From assembly GCF_022479115.1 (NCBI RefSeq), contig NZ_CP092497.1, forward strand, positions 6,820,001 to 6,884,000: a stretch of DNA of 64,000 nucleotides. Direction: 5' to 3'. Positions 11,401 to 20,791 of the stretch are shown piece after piece; the first letter of the stretch is position 1; every line of letters begins with the position of its first letter. The notes under the pieces were generated by a model. That model was not told the DNA's origin and searched no databases. It saw only the letters and a program-made list of their open reading frames with translations. The position numbers and the translations under genes were made by a program. This stretch comes from Amycolatopsis sp. EV170708-02-1. Its GTDB lineage: Bacteria > Actinomycetota > Actinomycetes > Mycobacteriales > Pseudonocardiaceae.

Positions 11401-11589
11401 GACGCTGGACTGCGCGCTGCGTACGGTCTCGCCGAGCTCACCGAGCTTGGCCATCAGTTCACGGCTGTTCGATCCGAGCAGCTTCGCCAACGCGTGCACC
11501 CGGATCCGGGGCGGCAGTTCGGCCAGCTGACCTGCGATGGGTGTGGCGGTATTCCCGCCGGTGACGGCGGGTGTGTCCGCGTTCGACAT
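8500..11589 (-). CDS. rne: Ribonuclease E/G
   Basis: Endoribonuclease of RNA decay and processing, 1029 residues. An IF2-N-like segment (about 15-70, [19 protein letters not shown]) is followed by a long acidic and Arg-rich disordered region, an S1 RNA-binding domain ([20 protein letters not shown]), the catalytic DNase I-like domain with metal-binding aspartates in [14 protein letters not shown] and VIDFIDM, and the zinc-link CEHCKGRG. The C-terminal 250 residues are low-complexity Ala/Pro/Glu sequence. This central-catalytic layout is typical of Actinobacteria. The start follows GGAGGAGAT. It lies upstream of rplU, as in Streptomyces and mycobacteria. Confidence 0.95.
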   Translation of the reverse strand: MSNADTPAVTGGNTATPIAGQLAELPPRIRVHALAKLLGSNSRELMAKLGELGETVRSAQSSVTRDVALKLAEALSGGDEPETAEEPVAETPAAPEPEAKPEPEVKAEVKAEPEPAAPQVEAPSRRVPPALAAPVTPEPPQPTTRPAKAAVHVPVFAAPSPVFLPPEPVAAKPARKPEPAFAPSEEPASDEDETQTEQAEGQGTDEDGDDANGRRRRRRGRRGRGRGKGGDESSAESENEDEQPAEAPRGRQQRAKDADTEEAGTESAEEASTESDSDNDGDSDGGSKRRRRRRRRKGGDDDNAESTSDDPPNTVVHVRQAKAAETERPARDEVRSVRGSTRLEAKRQRRRDGREAGRRRAPILSEAEFLARRESVERTMVVAEKGESTQIGVLEDGVLCEHFVTSSGTGSIVGNVYLGRVQNVLPSMEAAFIDIGRGRNAVLYAGEVDWDAAGLEGKARKIEQALSTGDSVLVQVTKDPVGHKGARLTTQISLPGRFLVYVPAGGATGISRKLPENERRRLKDILKRIVPEDAGVIIRTASEGISEEELDRDVRRLKAQWDVIKEKAEAGNGGKKNSAPVMLYEEPDLLVKVVRDLFTEDFAKLEIQGDKAWDTIYNYVQHVAPDLADRVKRYTGTGSAFADHRIDEQITKALDRKVWLPSGGYLVIDRTEAMTVIDVNTGKFTGSGGNLEETVTRNNLESAEEIVRQLRLRDIGGIIVIDFIDMVLESNRELVLRRLTECLGRDRTRHQVAEVTSLGLVQMTRKKIGTGLLEAFSTPCEHCKGRGVVVSTEPQRTGGGGNGHNHGGGGGGGAKEQGSRRSRGRGKGEDQGQNEPAAAKAETPPPAQRESVVSAVQAVANATKAAKGEHSPEVTENVEGAALNGHAPQAAEQPAEPAEQPAEPVAEATVEQAAEAAAEPVSEPVAEAPATELAGEPVTTPDDEAPAAREEEIAVVAESGPAPEAPEIPVTPEVVVTEEVSEPAAPAAQEETEPEVDVPAPAVRSTTRRRPRRAASRPAGPPVKASEKS

Positions 11590-12113
11590 ATATCTCCTCC
11601 GCCCCCGGGCGCGTCGGCTGGCTCACACCGGCTCGACGCGGCCGCGCAGGGGCCCCTTTCTGTTCGTTCCGCCGTGGTGGTCACCAGCAGCGGGAATCCT
11701 TGCCCGGCACCGCGACGGCGCCGGGGTTGTCCGGGCGCCGCGTACGGCTGAAGGTCTGCTCGGCGGAGCGCTGGCCACGTTCGCGACATCGGGCCGCCCG
11801 CCACGTCGTCGAGCCGCATACAGCGGCGACGCGTGTGGAGGATGTGCAGCACACCACCGGGCCACGAGACCGCGAGCGCCACCTCTCACGTGTGCCCGTC
11901 GGCCAGCGGCCACCGCGAGTATCCCACACCCCGGCCCCACTCCGGTGTACTCGGTGCCACAGACCTGGCTCCCGGGCGCGCCGCGGCCACCGGCCGAGCG
12001 AACTTCGCGGGAGAGCTTGTCGACCCGGCCGAGGGTGGCTAGCGTGCCGCTCGGGGTACTGAAGCGTAGGCGGCGGTGCCCCCGTTGCCCGATGTTCTCC
12101 GGTGGGAGGTCCG
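11590..12113. other. 524-bp divergent intergenic region between RNase E/G and subtilase genes
   Basis: No convincing gene: the open frames here are GC-bias artefacts without ribosome sites or recognisable protein sequence. A possible minus-strand -10 box GATACT is at 11923-11918 (no clear -35 box), which would give the RNase mRNA a leader of about 330 nt. RNase E of E. coli autoregulates through a long leader, so an analogous role is conceivable but unproven. The last 13 bp carry GGGAGG, the ribosome site for the subtilase. Confidence 0.4.
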
Positions 12114-13544
12114 GTGTCCCTGCTGGGGCGGTCCCTGCGAGCGGCCGTATGCGCCGTGGTGGTGCTCTGCGGTTCGGTCGCCGCTGTCGCGACGGCCGAG
12201 GCCGAGCCCTCGTGTCATCCCCAGGGACGGGCCCTGCGTTACGTCGTCGCCTTCGACAAGGGCACTTCCGAGGCCGAGGCCAGGGCGGCCGTCACCGGTG
12301 GCTGCGGCAGCACGACCGTCTACTACCCGCAGATCGCCGTGGCCGTGGCGACCTCGGCCGACCGGGACTTCGCCGAACTGGTCCGGCCCGCCGCCGCGTT
12401 CAGCGCGCAGGCCGAACGGCTGGCCGTGCAGCGGGCCAACGGCACGTCACCGGCCAGGTCCGCGCCCGCCCGCGCCGAACTCGAACCCACGGATCCGGCG
12501 AAGGTGTCCTCCGCCGACCGCACCGGCGAGCAGTGGGACATGCGCGCGATCGGCGCCGACAAGGCCCACGCGATCGAACCGGGCAGCCCGGACGTCGTCG
12601 TCGGCGTCCTCGACTCCGGCATCGACCCCACCCATCCCGACCTGGCGAACGCCCTCGACCCCGGCAAATCCGCGGGCTGCCTGACCGGCGCGCCCGACCG
12701 GAACTGGACCGCGACGACGTCGGTGCACGGCACCCACGTCGCGGGGATCATCGCCGCCGCCGACGACGGCAAAGGGGTCACCGGGGTGGCGCCCGGCGTG
12801 CGGATCGCCTCGGTGAAGGTGATCGACGACCGTGGGTACGCCGACCCCGAAGCCGCCGTCTGCGGGCTGATGTGGGCCGCCTCACAGGGCATGACGGTGA
12901 CGAACAGCAGCTACTTCGTCGATCCGTGGTCACTCTCGTGCGCCCACGCCGACGAACAGGGTGTGGTGAACGAGGTCATGGCCCGCGCCGTCGAGTACGC
13001 GACCTCGGCGGGCACCCTCAACGTCGCGGCGGCGACCAACGAAGCCGCCGAGCTGGTGCCGTCACCGCGCTCGGGTGCGCGGCGCCAGTCCGAAGGCTGT
13101 CAGGCGCTGCCCGCCGGCCTGCGGGACGTCGTCGCGGTGTCGTCTGTGAGCGAGGAGCGGGTCAAGGCCGGCTACAGCTCGTACGGGCTGGGCGTGATCG
13201 ATGTCACCGCTCCGGGTGGCGAGGCCGGGCAGTGCGTGCTTTCGACCGTTCCCGGCGGGTACGCGCCGCTGTGCGGGACGTCGATGGCGGCGCCGCACGT
13301 CGCCGGTGTCGCGGCGTTGCTCGCTTCGAAGCATCCCGGCTACAGCGCCCGTCAGCTGAGGCGGACGCTGGACGCCCAGGCCACCCCGATCGCGTGCCCC
13401 GCTGACTACGACCTGACCGGTGACGGCTCGCAGGACGCGTACTGCACCGGCTACGCGGGGTTCAACGGCTTCTACGGGCACGGCATGGTCGACGCGCTGG
13501 CCGCGGTGGCGCCCCGGCGGACGGGCTCGAACCCGGCGCGATGA
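12114..13544 (+). CDS. Secreted S8 family serine peptidase (subtilase)
   Basis: Sec-exported subtilisin-like protease of 476 residues. A signal peptide (about 1-32) precedes a propeptide and the catalytic domain with Asp167 in VVGVLDSGIDPTHPD, His205 in HGTHVAG, the oxyanion Asn in VTNSSYF and Ser390 in CGTSMAAPHVAG. Cysteine pairs fit an extracellular enzyme. The second of two in-frame GTG codons (12114) was chosen because GGGAGG sits 4 bases upstream. No C-terminal anchor is seen, so it is probably released. It ends 4 bp from the convergent ABC permease gene. Confidence 0.92.
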   Translation: MSLLGRSLRAAVCAVVVLCGSVAAVATAEAEPSCHPQGRALRYVVAFDKGTSEAEARAAVTGGCGSTTVYYPQIAVAVATSADRDFAELVRPAAAFSAQAERLAVQRANGTSPARSAPARAELEPTDPAKVSSADRTGEQWDMRAIGADKAHAIEPGSPDVVVGVLDSGIDPTHPDLANALDPGKSAGCLTGAPDRNWTATTSVHGTHVAGIIAAADDGKGVTGVAPGVRIASVKVIDDRGYADPEAAVCGLMWAASQGMTVTNSSYFVDPWSLSCAHADEQGVVNEVMARAVEYATSAGTLNVAAATNEAAELVPSPRSGARRQSEGCQALPAGLRDVVAVSSVSEERVKAGYSSYGLGVIDVTAPGGEAGQCVLSTVPGGYAPLCGTSMAAPHVAGVAALLASKHPGYSARQLRRTLDAQATPIACPADYDLTGDGSQDAYCTGYAGFNGFYGHGMVDALAAVAPRRTGSNPAR

Positions 13545-13548
13545 CGGT

Positions 13549-14376
13549 TCAGCGCAGCAGGAGCTTCCCGAACCGCTTCGACGACGCGTAGATCCCGACC
13601 GCCGCCAGCGCCACCAGATACGCCACGTTGCCGACCATGCCCCAGGACAGAACGCCCACCGAGAGCCCGCGCATCAGCTCGATGCCGTGGTACAGCGGGA
13701 AGATCTGCACGATCCACTGGATCCCGGCCGGGTACACCGAAAGCGGGTAGAAGGTCGTGGAGAACAGGAACAGCGGCATCAGCACGAGGTTGATGTAGTC
13801 GAACTGCGACACCGACCGCAGGAAGGTCACCAGCACGATGCCGATGGCCGAGAACGCCATCGCGATCAGCAGCGCCGCCGGGATCATCAGCAGGGCCCAC
13901 CACGAGCCGGGCAGCCCCATCACGGTCATCACGCCGAGGAAGGTCGCCGAGTAGATCCCGCCGCGCAGCACCGACCAGCCGACCTCGCCGAGCGCGATGT
14001 CCAGCGGGCCGATGGGGGTGGCGAGCATGGCGTCGTAGAGCTTGGCGTACTTCAGCTTGAAGAACAGGTTGTACGTCGAGTCGAGGATCGCGCCGTTCAT
14101 CGCCGACGCCGCGAGCAGGCCGGGCGCGACGAAGGCGACGTAGCTCATCGCCTGGCCGCCGGGCCCGACGACCTCGCCGACGAGCTTGCCGAAGCCGAGC
14201 TGGAAGGCCATCAGGTAGAACAGCGGCTCGAAGACGCCGGACACGAACAGCATCCAGGCGTGCGAGTAGGTCAGGAAGGTGCGCTCCAGCACCGCCGTCG
14301 ACCGGCCGCTGTACAGCGCGGACGGCAGGATGCGCAGCAGCACCCCACGCCGCGGGGCTTCGGTGAGCACCGCCAT
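13549..14376 (-). CDS. ABC-2 type transporter permease (second)
   Basis: Integral membrane subunit of a drug- or lipid-type exporter, 275 residues with six predicted helices and the ABC-2 signature region around AMAFSAIGIVLVTFLRSVSQ. It begins 1 bp after the preceding permease gene, so three genes (ATPase, permease, permease) form one operon. Two different permeases imply a heterodimeric channel, as in DrrABC-like exporters. Substrate unknown. Confidence 0.9.
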   Translation of the reverse strand: MAVLTEAPRRGVLLRILPSALYSGRSTAVLERTFLTYSHAWMLFVSGVFEPLFYLMAFQLGFGKLVGEVVGPGGQAMSYVAFVAPGLLAASAMNGAILDSTYNLFFKLKYAKLYDAMLATPIGPLDIALGEVGWSVLRGGIYSATFLGVMTVMGLPGSWWALLMIPAALLIAMAFSAIGIVLVTFLRSVSQFDYINLVLMPLFLFSTTFYPLSVYPAGIQWIVQIFPLYHGIELMRGLSVGVLSWGMVGNVAYLVALAAVGIYASSKRFGKLLLR

Positions 14377-14377
14377 T

Positions 14378-15193
14378 TCAGACCACCAGCCGTCGGTAGA
14401 AGTACTTGTGCGCCAACGCCCAGCCCGCCCCGGCCAGCACGACCAGGAAGGCGAGGTGGCCCAGCGTGGCGAGCGGACCGACGGTGCCGAGGCTGACCGC
14501 CCTGGCGGCCTCGTTGCCGTGCCACAGCGGGGAGATCCAGGCGATCCACATCAGCGGGGCAGGCAGTTCGGAGATGGGGAAGAACGTGCCGGAGAACAAC
14601 GTCATCGGGATCAGGATGAACCGGAACACCAGGCCGAACCGGGTGCCCTCGTCGTACGTGGTCGCGGCCAGCGCCATCACCGGCGTGCCGCACGCGATGC
14701 CGGTCAGCGTGCCGATCAGGATCACGGCGAGCACGCCGAAACTCGTCCAGGAACCGAAGAGCGCCGCGATGACGGCGTAGATCGTGCCCGCCAGCGTCAA
14801 CCGCAGGCTCACCCACATGATCTGGCTGCCGAGCACCTGCCCGGGCGTGATCGGGGTGGCGGTGACGGCGATGTAGTCCTGCTGCCACTTGAAACCCGAC
14901 AGCACCGGGTAACTCGACTCCCCCACCGCCAGTTGCGCCGCGCCGGCGACGAGCAGCGCGGGCGCGACGTACTCCAGGTACGAGAACCCACCCGTCGCCG
15001 CGCCCGCCTGGACCTGCGAGCCGAAGCCGAGGCCCATCGCGGCCAGGAACAGCACCGGCTGCAGGCCCGTCGAGTACAAAGTAGACACCCAGTACCGGCG
15101 GTACCACATCCAATGGCCCTCGACCCGCAGCCAGGCTCCCGCCCAGCGCGAGACCACGCGGCCCGTCGACGCCTTCGTCTGCGCTGTGGTCAT
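14378..15193 (-). CDS. ABC-2 type transporter permease (first)
   Basis: 271-residue membrane permease of the ABC-2 family with six predicted helices; the loop LRVEGHWMWYRRYWVSTLYS precedes the first. The ATG shares one base with the stop of the ATPase gene (TGATG), so translation is coupled. It is partner to the following permease and the DrrA-like ATPase. Confidence 0.9.
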   Translation of the reverse strand: MTTAQTKASTGRVVSRWAGAWLRVEGHWMWYRRYWVSTLYSTGLQPVLFLAAMGLGFGSQVQAGAATGGFSYLEYVAPALLVAGAAQLAVGESSYPVLSGFKWQQDYIAVTATPITPGQVLGSQIMWVSLRLTLAGTIYAVIAALFGSWTSFGVLAVILIGTLTGIACGTPVMALAATTYDEGTRFGLVFRFILIPMTLFSGTFFPISELPAPLMWIAWISPLWHGNEAARAVSLGTVGPLATLGHLAFLVVLAGAGWALAHKYFYRRLVV

Positions 15194-16134
15194 CAGTCCA
15201 CCAGCGTCCGGCCGGTGAGGCGGAGGAAGACGTCCTCCAGCGAACTACGGCGCACCAGGCTCGACAGCGGACGCAGCCCGCGCGCGTGCGCCTGTTCGAG
15301 GGTGGCCTCGCCGGTCATCGTGTAGAGCAGCACGCGGTCCGGCAGCACCTCGACGCGTTCGGCGAGGCCTTCGATCCGCTTCGCGGCAGCCTCCTGCTCA
15401 CCGTTCGGGAAGCGCAGCTCCACGACCTCGCGGGTGGAGTACCGGCTGATCAGGTCCGCGGGCGAGCCCTCGGCGGCGATCCGGCCGTTGTCCATCACGA
15501 CCAGCCTGTCGCAGAGCTGCTCCGCCTCGTCCATGTAGTGCGTGGTGATGATCAGCGTGGTCCCGCCGGCCTTGAGCCGGAACAGCCTGTCCCACAACAG
15601 GTGCCGGGCCTGCGGATCCAGCCCCGTGGTCGGCTCGTCGAGCAGGAGCAGCTCCGGGTCGTTGACCAGGGATCGCGCGATGGTCAGCCGCCGTTTCATC
15701 CCGCCGGAGAGCGAATCGACCTCCGCGTTCGCCCGGTCGGTGAGCTGGGCGAACTCCATCAGCTCCTCGGCCTTGCTCCGCACGTGCGAGCGGGAAAGCC
15801 CGAAGTAGCGGCCGTAGATCTGCAGGTTCTGCCGGACGGTGAGCTCGGTGTCGAGATTGTCCTGCTGCGGCACCACGCCGAGCCGGGCGCGGATCTTCGG
15901 CCCCTCGACGTCCGGATCCATACTGAGGACCCGCAGGTCGCCGTCGGTGCGCGGGGAGACGCTCGCGATCATCCGCATGGTGGAGGACTTGCCCGCGCCG
16001 TTGGGCCCGAGGAAGCCGAAGGCCTCGCCCGGGCGGACCTCGACGTCGATCCCGCGTACGGCCTCGAAATCGCCGAAACGCTTGACCAACGCCTTCGCCT
16101 GCACCATCGCCGGTTCGTGCTCCGAGTCACCCAC
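15193..16134 (-). CDS. ABC transporter ATP-binding protein, daunorubicin-resistance (DrrA) type
   Basis: Cytoplasmic ATPase of the exporter, about 313 residues. It shows Walker A GPNGAGKSS, Q-loop GVVPQQDNL, signature LSGGMKRRL, Walker B LLLLDEPTTGLD and the switch His in TTHYMDEAEQL, then the C-terminal DUF4162-like domain of DrrA proteins (SLEDVFLRLTGR). The start is uncertain: GTG at 16134 is preferred, but an in-frame TTG at 16164 and an ATG further in are possible. It is divergent from the M14 peptidase gene. Confidence 0.92.
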   Translation of the reverse strand: MGDSEHEPAMVQAKALVKRFGDFEAVRGIDVEVRPGEAFGFLGPNGAGKSSTMRMIASVSPRTDGDLRVLSMDPDVEGPKIRARLGVVPQQDNLDTELTVRQNLQIYGRYFGLSRSHVRSKAEELMEFAQLTDRANAEVDSLSGGMKRRLTIARSLVNDPELLLLDEPTTGLDPQARHLLWDRLFRLKAGGTTLIITTHYMDEAEQLCDRLVVMDNGRIAAEGSPADLISRYSTREVVELRFPNGEQEAAAKRIEGLAERVEVLPDRVLLYTMTGEATLEQAHARGLRPLSSLVRRSSLEDVFLRLTGRTLVD

Positions 16135-16225
16135 GGTAGGCACCCTAGGACCTGCCACCGACAAAATTCGACCCGTTTATCCCGGCCCTTGTCGGCCGTT
16201 GCCCGCTCGTCGATACTCACCGACC

Positions 16226-17236
16226 ATGAGTCTCAAGCCGAAAATCGCCCTATTGTCCGTTTTTGTCAGCGCCGGGCTCCTGGTGGCGCCCGCCGCGCAG
16301 GCGGCCGAGACCACCGCGGCCACTGTGGACCCACGTCCGTCCACCGCCAAGCTGGCCTTCGAACTGCACAAGCTGGCGGTGCTCAGCCACGGGAAGATCC
16401 GCGTGGACGAGATCGGCCGCAGCAACGAGGGCCGTCCGGTGTGGGCGGCCAGGGTCGGCCACGGCAAGACCCGGATCCAGTACGTCACCCAGCAGCACGG
16501 CGACGAGCCGCTCGGCACCCCCGCCGCGCTCGGGTTCCTGCGCGAGGTCGGCGTCGGGAACAGCGCGTGGGCGCGGAAGCTGCTCGCGAAGGTGACCGTC
16601 GACATCGTCGTGCGCGCGAACCCCGACGGGCACGAGCGCGACTGGCGCTTCAACTACGACCCCGACGCCACTCCCGAATACGGTGAGAAGGGCAAGGGGT
16701 ACGACATCAACCGCTACCACGACCCGGCGGTCGCGCCGAAGGACAACCCGGCCACCGAGGCGGGCCTGATCCAGCGGCGGAACGCGGCGTTCAAGCCGGA
16801 CATCATGGTCGACTACCACATGCAGGGCCGTTACCAGGACGCGAACGGCCGGGAGATCACGGCTTCCACGATGTGGCCGACGCATCCGGGCGTGAAACCG
16901 TCCGATGTGGACTTCGCGAAGCAGATCGCGGTCGTGGTGCAGCGGTCGATCGACGGTAACGGCGGCTACGTCTCGCAGTATCCGGGCGGTTCGTACCAAG
17001 GCATCGCGCGCAACGGGTACGGGCTGCTCGGCAACGGCAGCGTGCTGATCGAGCTGAGCCTCATCCCGGAGCGGGAACAGCAGCAGATCCAGGACGCGCG
17101 GGCTTCGATGCTCGCGATCGCGCGCGCCGCGGCCGACGGTTCGGTGCGGACGGTGGATCCGGCCGACGCCGACGCGATCCCGCTGCGGGGTCCGGCGCTG
17201 CCGGGGTCGGTCGAAGAGGCGCACGAAGCCGCCTGA
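16226..17236 (+). CDS. Secreted M14 family zinc carboxypeptidase
   Basis: 336-residue exported peptidase. A Sec signal peptide (MSLKPKIALLSVFVSAGLLV, then APAAQAAE) precedes an M14 domain. The zinc ligands can be proposed as His91 and Glu94 (HGDE) and His198 (DYHMQG), with catalytic Glu276 in VLIELSLI. HGDE is a slightly unusual form of the M14 HxxE motif. It probably trims peptides or peptidoglycan stems outside the cell; specificity cannot be told. An intergenic repeat follows its stop. Confidence 0.87.
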   Translation: MSLKPKIALLSVFVSAGLLVAPAAQAAETTAATVDPRPSTAKLAFELHKLAVLSHGKIRVDEIGRSNEGRPVWAARVGHGKTRIQYVTQQHGDEPLGTPAALGFLREVGVGNSAWARKLLAKVTVDIVVRANPDGHERDWRFNYDPDATPEYGEKGKGYDINRYHDPAVAPKDNPATEAGLIQRRNAAFKPDIMVDYHMQGRYQDANGREITASTMWPTHPGVKPSDVDFAKQIAVVVQRSIDGNGGYVSQYPGGSYQGIARNGYGLLGNGSVLIELSLIPEREQQQIQDARASMLAIARAAADGSVRTVDPADADAIPLRGPALPGSVEEAHEAA

Positions 17237-17241
17237 CGCTC

Positions 17242-17328
17242 GTGGGCTGAAGGGGCCCTTCACCGCGTGCGACGCGGTGAAGGGCCCCTTCATAGCGTGT
17301 AATGCGGTGAAGGACGCTTTCAGCCCAC
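17242..17328. repeat. Intergenic palindromic repeat, family B, copy 1
   Basis: An 87-bp element between convergent genes. Outer arms GTGGGCTGAA and its near-complement enclose a perfect hairpin at 17248-17292 with 21-bp arms and a GCG loop, then a second degenerate unit containing GCGGTGAAGGACGC. The stop codon of the minus-strand phosphoesterase gene (17320-17322) lies inside the right arm. A related element lies at 43350-43434. It should function as a bidirectional terminator and looks like a dispersed REP-type repeat. Confidence 0.75.
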
Positions 17329-20300
17329 GGTGACCGAGAGGCTCTTCGTCACCCCATTGACGGTGACCGAGAGGTTCGCCGTCCCCGGCCGCAGCGCGGT
17401 CAGCACCCCGCTCGCCGGGTCGAACGACGCGACGTCCCACGGCATCGCGGGCAGGAACCCGCCGGCGACATGCGTGCCCCAGCCGCCCTTCCAGTCCGCG
17501 CTCACCGGATACGACACCGGCACCTGACGCGCTCCCTGCGTCACCACGGCCCGGATGTCCGCCTTCTCGCCGCGCGCCAGCGACGAGGGCCCGGACAGCG
17601 TCAGCGCGTCGACGTTCGGCCGCGTCTCGAACCGCACCGGCTGCGCCTTGTCCCCCGGTTCGAACCGGACCATCGTCCAGCCGACGAACCCGCCGTCACC
17701 CGGTGCCGCCGCGGGCGACTTCCCTGAGTTGCCGTTCACCAGGTACGGCACTCCGTCGACGCGCGCGAGGTTGAAAACGCCCGCGTGCGAGGCGATCGCG
17801 GCCGCCTGCTTGCCCGACTCGCGTTCGAAGGCGGTCAGCCAGCCGGTCAGCATGGCGGCTTCCTTGCGGTCGGCCAACTGCGAATTCCCGGTGGGACTGG
17901 GGTCCTTGACCGGATGGTGCATCGCGACGACCACGCCGCGGATCCGCTTGTCCGCCTTCGCGCCGTCGAGCGCCTCGCGCAGCATCCGGATCTGGTCGAA
18001 TCCACCCGCGCGCAGCGATCCACGCGAGGAATCCATCAGCACCAGCCGGATCCCGGCCACATCGGCGACACGATGAGTCTCCCCGAACGCCGCCTGGAAC
18101 TCCGCGAGCCCGTGCCCGCCGTCGGCCTCGTGGTTGCCCGGGACGTAGTACCACGGCGCCTTGCCGACGAGCTCCTCGTCGATGATCGACTTCGCCAGCA
18201 CGAAATCGGCCGCCGTCCCCCGGTCGACGAAGTCGCCGTTGATCAGCACGAGATCCGGTTTCGCCGCCACCGCCTCGCGCAGCGCGCGCCGGGCCTGGGC
18301 GACCAGCGGGCCGTCCGGCTGGTCGGCGGTGAACTGCGCGTCGCTGACCACGGCGATCCGCAGGCCGCCGGTCGCGGCGCCGTCGGTGATCAGCGCCGGG
18401 TCACGCGGCGCCGGATCGGCGGGGACGGCGGCCGCCGGCGCGACCTCGAAGGTGAGGTCGTCGAAGACCAGCCGTCCTTCGTACTGCTGCGCGGGAACGT
18501 TCTCGACGGCGTAGAACTTCGTCAGCCGCTGCCCGTCGGGAAGCCCGGCCGGGATCGCCGCGCGGACGTAGCGCCAGCCCGTCCAGTCGACGCTCAGCGA
18601 CAGGTCCACGACGGACGGGACGTTGGCGGCGTCACGGAGTTCCGCCCGCAGCCAAGCCCCCTTCGCGTCGCCGTTGACCCACAGCCCGACGCGCTGGGTG
18701 CCGGGCGGCAACGCGAGCGGCGCCGCCGAGTTGACGTAGGCCGCGCGCGTGGCGTTGGTCCCGTTCAGCCGGTAGTCCAGCGCGAGACCGCGACCACCGT
18801 CACGGCCGGGTGCCTCGGAGAGCGCGGCGCCGACGACGGCGGGGAAGACGCTGGCGGTCCAGCCCGCCGGGCCGTCCAGCGGCGACGCCACCCGGGATTC
18901 CGTGCCGACGGAAGCCGCCAGATGCGTCACCTTCCCGCCCGCGGTCGCGGTGATCGCCGAAGCGCCCGACGCCTTGAGCGCCGTGACCGCGAAGCCGTCG
19001 CCGGACGGTTCGATCTTCACCACCGCGGGGTCGTAGTCGAGTTTGACGTCGTCGGGCTCGATCCACGTGCCGTAACCGTCGGCGTCGTAGCCGAAGACCT
19101 TGAAGGTGCTCTTCGCGCCTTCGCCGGACAACGCGACCTGTTCGGTGCTCGTGCCCAGCCGGACCGGGGAGCCGAGGACGTTCAGCGTGGTCTTGCCCAT
19201 GACGCCGCCGCGTTTCGCGTAGACGTCGACGTTCGCGGGCGCGTCGGGCCGGAGCCGGTCGGCGTGCGCGGTGAACAGGCCACCGGTCACGGTGCCGCGG
19301 AAGGGGTTGGTGCTGAGCCACTGGACGTTCCCGCCGACGGCTGCGCCGGTCTCGTCGTGGCCTCCGGCGACGAGTTTCCGCGTCAGCCCGGAAAGCACCC
19401 GCGTCGCGTCGGTGGTGTCCTGCGCGGGAGCGGGCGCGAATCCGGTCAGCCGCCCGCTTCCCGGCACGGTGGCGACGCCGATCCCGTTGGGCACCAGGCG
19501 TTCCCCGCCGTCCGACGGCGAATTGCGCACCAGCGGCGACTTCTCGCCCTCTTCGCGGGCGAGCATCGTCGACGAGCCGCCGCCGTCGAGGTTGAGGGCG
19601 TCGTCCGCGCCGAGCGACTTCATGTGCCGGGCGAGTTCGAGTTCGGTCATGCCGCGGCTGTCCGCCTGGCGGCCGTCGACCGTGGCCAGCCACATCTTCG
19701 TACCGTCGGCGGAGAACCCGACCGCGGTCCGGGGGTGCATGGCGACGTTGTCGACCGGCTGGACGGCGCCGTCACGCAGCAGGACCTTGTTCCCGCCGAC
19801 CGAGACGGACAGCTTGCCCGCGTCGCTCTTCGGCGCGTACGCGACGCCCACCTTGTCGCCGGGCTTCACCCCCGACAACGAGTCCACACCGCCGTCACGG
19901 GCGAGCAGGAGCGTCGCCCCCGCGGCGATCGGGCCGTCGGCGGGCTGTGGCCGCACCTGCGTGACGACGCCGTCGGAGACCTCGATCTCGACGACGCGCC
20001 GGGCTCCCGCGACCGAGGTCCGCCGCGAGGACGCGCCCCACAACGGCGTGTAGACGCCGATCGCGTCACCGCTCAGCACGGGGCTGTTGAAGTTCGACGC
20101 GGGCACGACCTTGCCGTCGGGCAAGGTCACCGATGCTTCGAGGAACACCTCCGCCAGCCGTGCCTTGCCTTCTTCGGTGATCGACGCGGTCAGGTTGTGG
20201 CCGCGCGCGGGCGCCGTCTGGAGGTTCCCGGCGTCGATGCCGACGCCGATCGGCGCGCCGGAAGCGTTGATGTCGAAGAAGTCACCGTTGACCCCGGCGA

Positions 20301-20682
20301 CCGCGCCTGCCCTGGCGACCTGCTGCGAAAGCGGTGTCCGCGCGGAAACCGTGCCGGGGCTGAGGTAGGCCGGCTTGAGGGTCTTGCTGGTGAGGTCGAC
20401 GGCGAGGGTGTCGCCGCGGATCCAGCCCGCCGGGTCGTACCGGTCGAACTCGGTGAGACTCAGCCCCGGCGCCACGCGCGAAGTCGCGCTGGTGGTGATG
20501 AGACCGTCGTCGGGCGCGGCCACGGCGTACGCGGACGGACCTTCCTTCGCCGACGAGGCCGCTGGGGCGGCTTCGACGGGCGCCGGGCCGAGCGGAGCGG
20601 CCAAGGGATCGGCGTACGCCGGTGGGGCGACGAACAATCCGGGCAGCAGGGCAGCGAGCAGCAACAGGCGTGAATTTCTCAC
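17320..20682 (-). CDS. Giant secreted phosphodiester glycosidase / metallophosphoesterase
   Basis: 1120-residue Sec-exported protein. After the signal peptide (about 1-24) an NAGPA-like phosphodiester glycosidase domain (DUF2233 type) spans roughly residues 80-405, with AGVNGDFFDINASGAPIG and DALNLDGGGSSTM. Ig-like and carbohydrate-binding-like beta regions follow. A calcineurin-type phosphoesterase starts near residue 774, with metal-site motifs VVSDAQF, LVLINGDFVDRG, VPGNHEADG, AMHHPVKD and ASHAGVFN. A bacterial Ig-like tail closes it. The two catalytic domains suggest stepwise breakdown of glycosyl-phosphate polymers such as teichoic acids (inference). Start GTG. Confidence 0.88.
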   Translation of the reverse strand: MRNSRLLLLAALLPGLFVAPPAYADPLAAPLGPAPVEAAPAASSAKEGPSAYAVAAPDDGLITTSATSRVAPGLSLTEFDRYDPAGWIRGDTLAVDLTSKTLKPAYLSPGTVSARTPLSQQVARAGAVAGVNGDFFDINASGAPIGVGIDAGNLQTAPARGHNLTASITEEGKARLAEVFLEASVTLPDGKVVPASNFNSPVLSGDAIGVYTPLWGASSRRTSVAGARRVVEIEVSDGVVTQVRPQPADGPIAAGATLLLARDGGVDSLSGVKPGDKVGVAYAPKSDAGKLSVSVGGNKVLLRDGAVQPVDNVAMHPRTAVGFSADGTKMWLATVDGRQADSRGMTELELARHMKSLGADDALNLDGGGSSTMLAREEGEKSPLVRNSPSDGGERLVPNGIGVATVPGSGRLTGFAPAPAQDTTDATRVLSGLTRKLVAGGHDETGAAVGGNVQWLSTNPFRGTVTGGLFTAHADRLRPDAPANVDVYAKRGGVMGKTTLNVLGSPVRLGTSTEQVALSGEGAKSTFKVFGYDADGYGTWIEPDDVKLDYDPAVVKIEPSGDGFAVTALKASGASAITATAGGKVTHLAASVGTESRVASPLDGPAGWTASVFPAVVGAALSEAPGRDGGRGLALDYRLNGTNATRAAYVNSAAPLALPPGTQRVGLWVNGDAKGAWLRAELRDAANVPSVVDLSLSVDWTGWRYVRAAIPAGLPDGQRLTKFYAVENVPAQQYEGRLVFDDLTFEVAPAAAVPADPAPRDPALITDGAATGGLRIAVVSDAQFTADQPDGPLVAQARRALREAVAAKPDLVLINGDFVDRGTAADFVLAKSIIDEELVGKAPWYYVPGNHEADGGHGLAEFQAAFGETHRVADVAGIRLVLMDSSRGSLRAGGFDQIRMLREALDGAKADKRIRGVVVAMHHPVKDPSPTGNSQLADRKEAAMLTGWLTAFERESGKQAAAIASHAGVFNLARVDGVPYLVNGNSGKSPAAAPGDGGFVGWTMVRFEPGDKAQPVRFETRPNVDALTLSGPSSLARGEKADIRAVVTQGARQVPVSYPVSADWKGGWGTHVAGGFLPAMPWDVASFDPASGVLTALRPGTANLSVTVNGVTKSLSVTVG

Positions 20683-20791
20683 GAATTACCCCACGATCGA
20701 GTGATAGGCAGCATCGCTCAGCACAGCGGACGCGAGCCGCCAGGAGAAGACCCCGAGGTGAACGTGAACCGAACGGCGTAGGGCGCGAAGG

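Noticed and set aside
10141..11751. A 536-codon plus-strand frame opposite RNase E/G
   Set aside because: Its composition is Gly/Leu/Arg repeats mirroring the low-complexity part of RNase E; no ribosome site or family signature.
11571..12062. A 163-codon frame in the RNase-subtilase gap
   Set aside because: Arg-rich sequence, no ribosome site and no similarity to a known fold; it overlaps the RNase start and the probable promoter.
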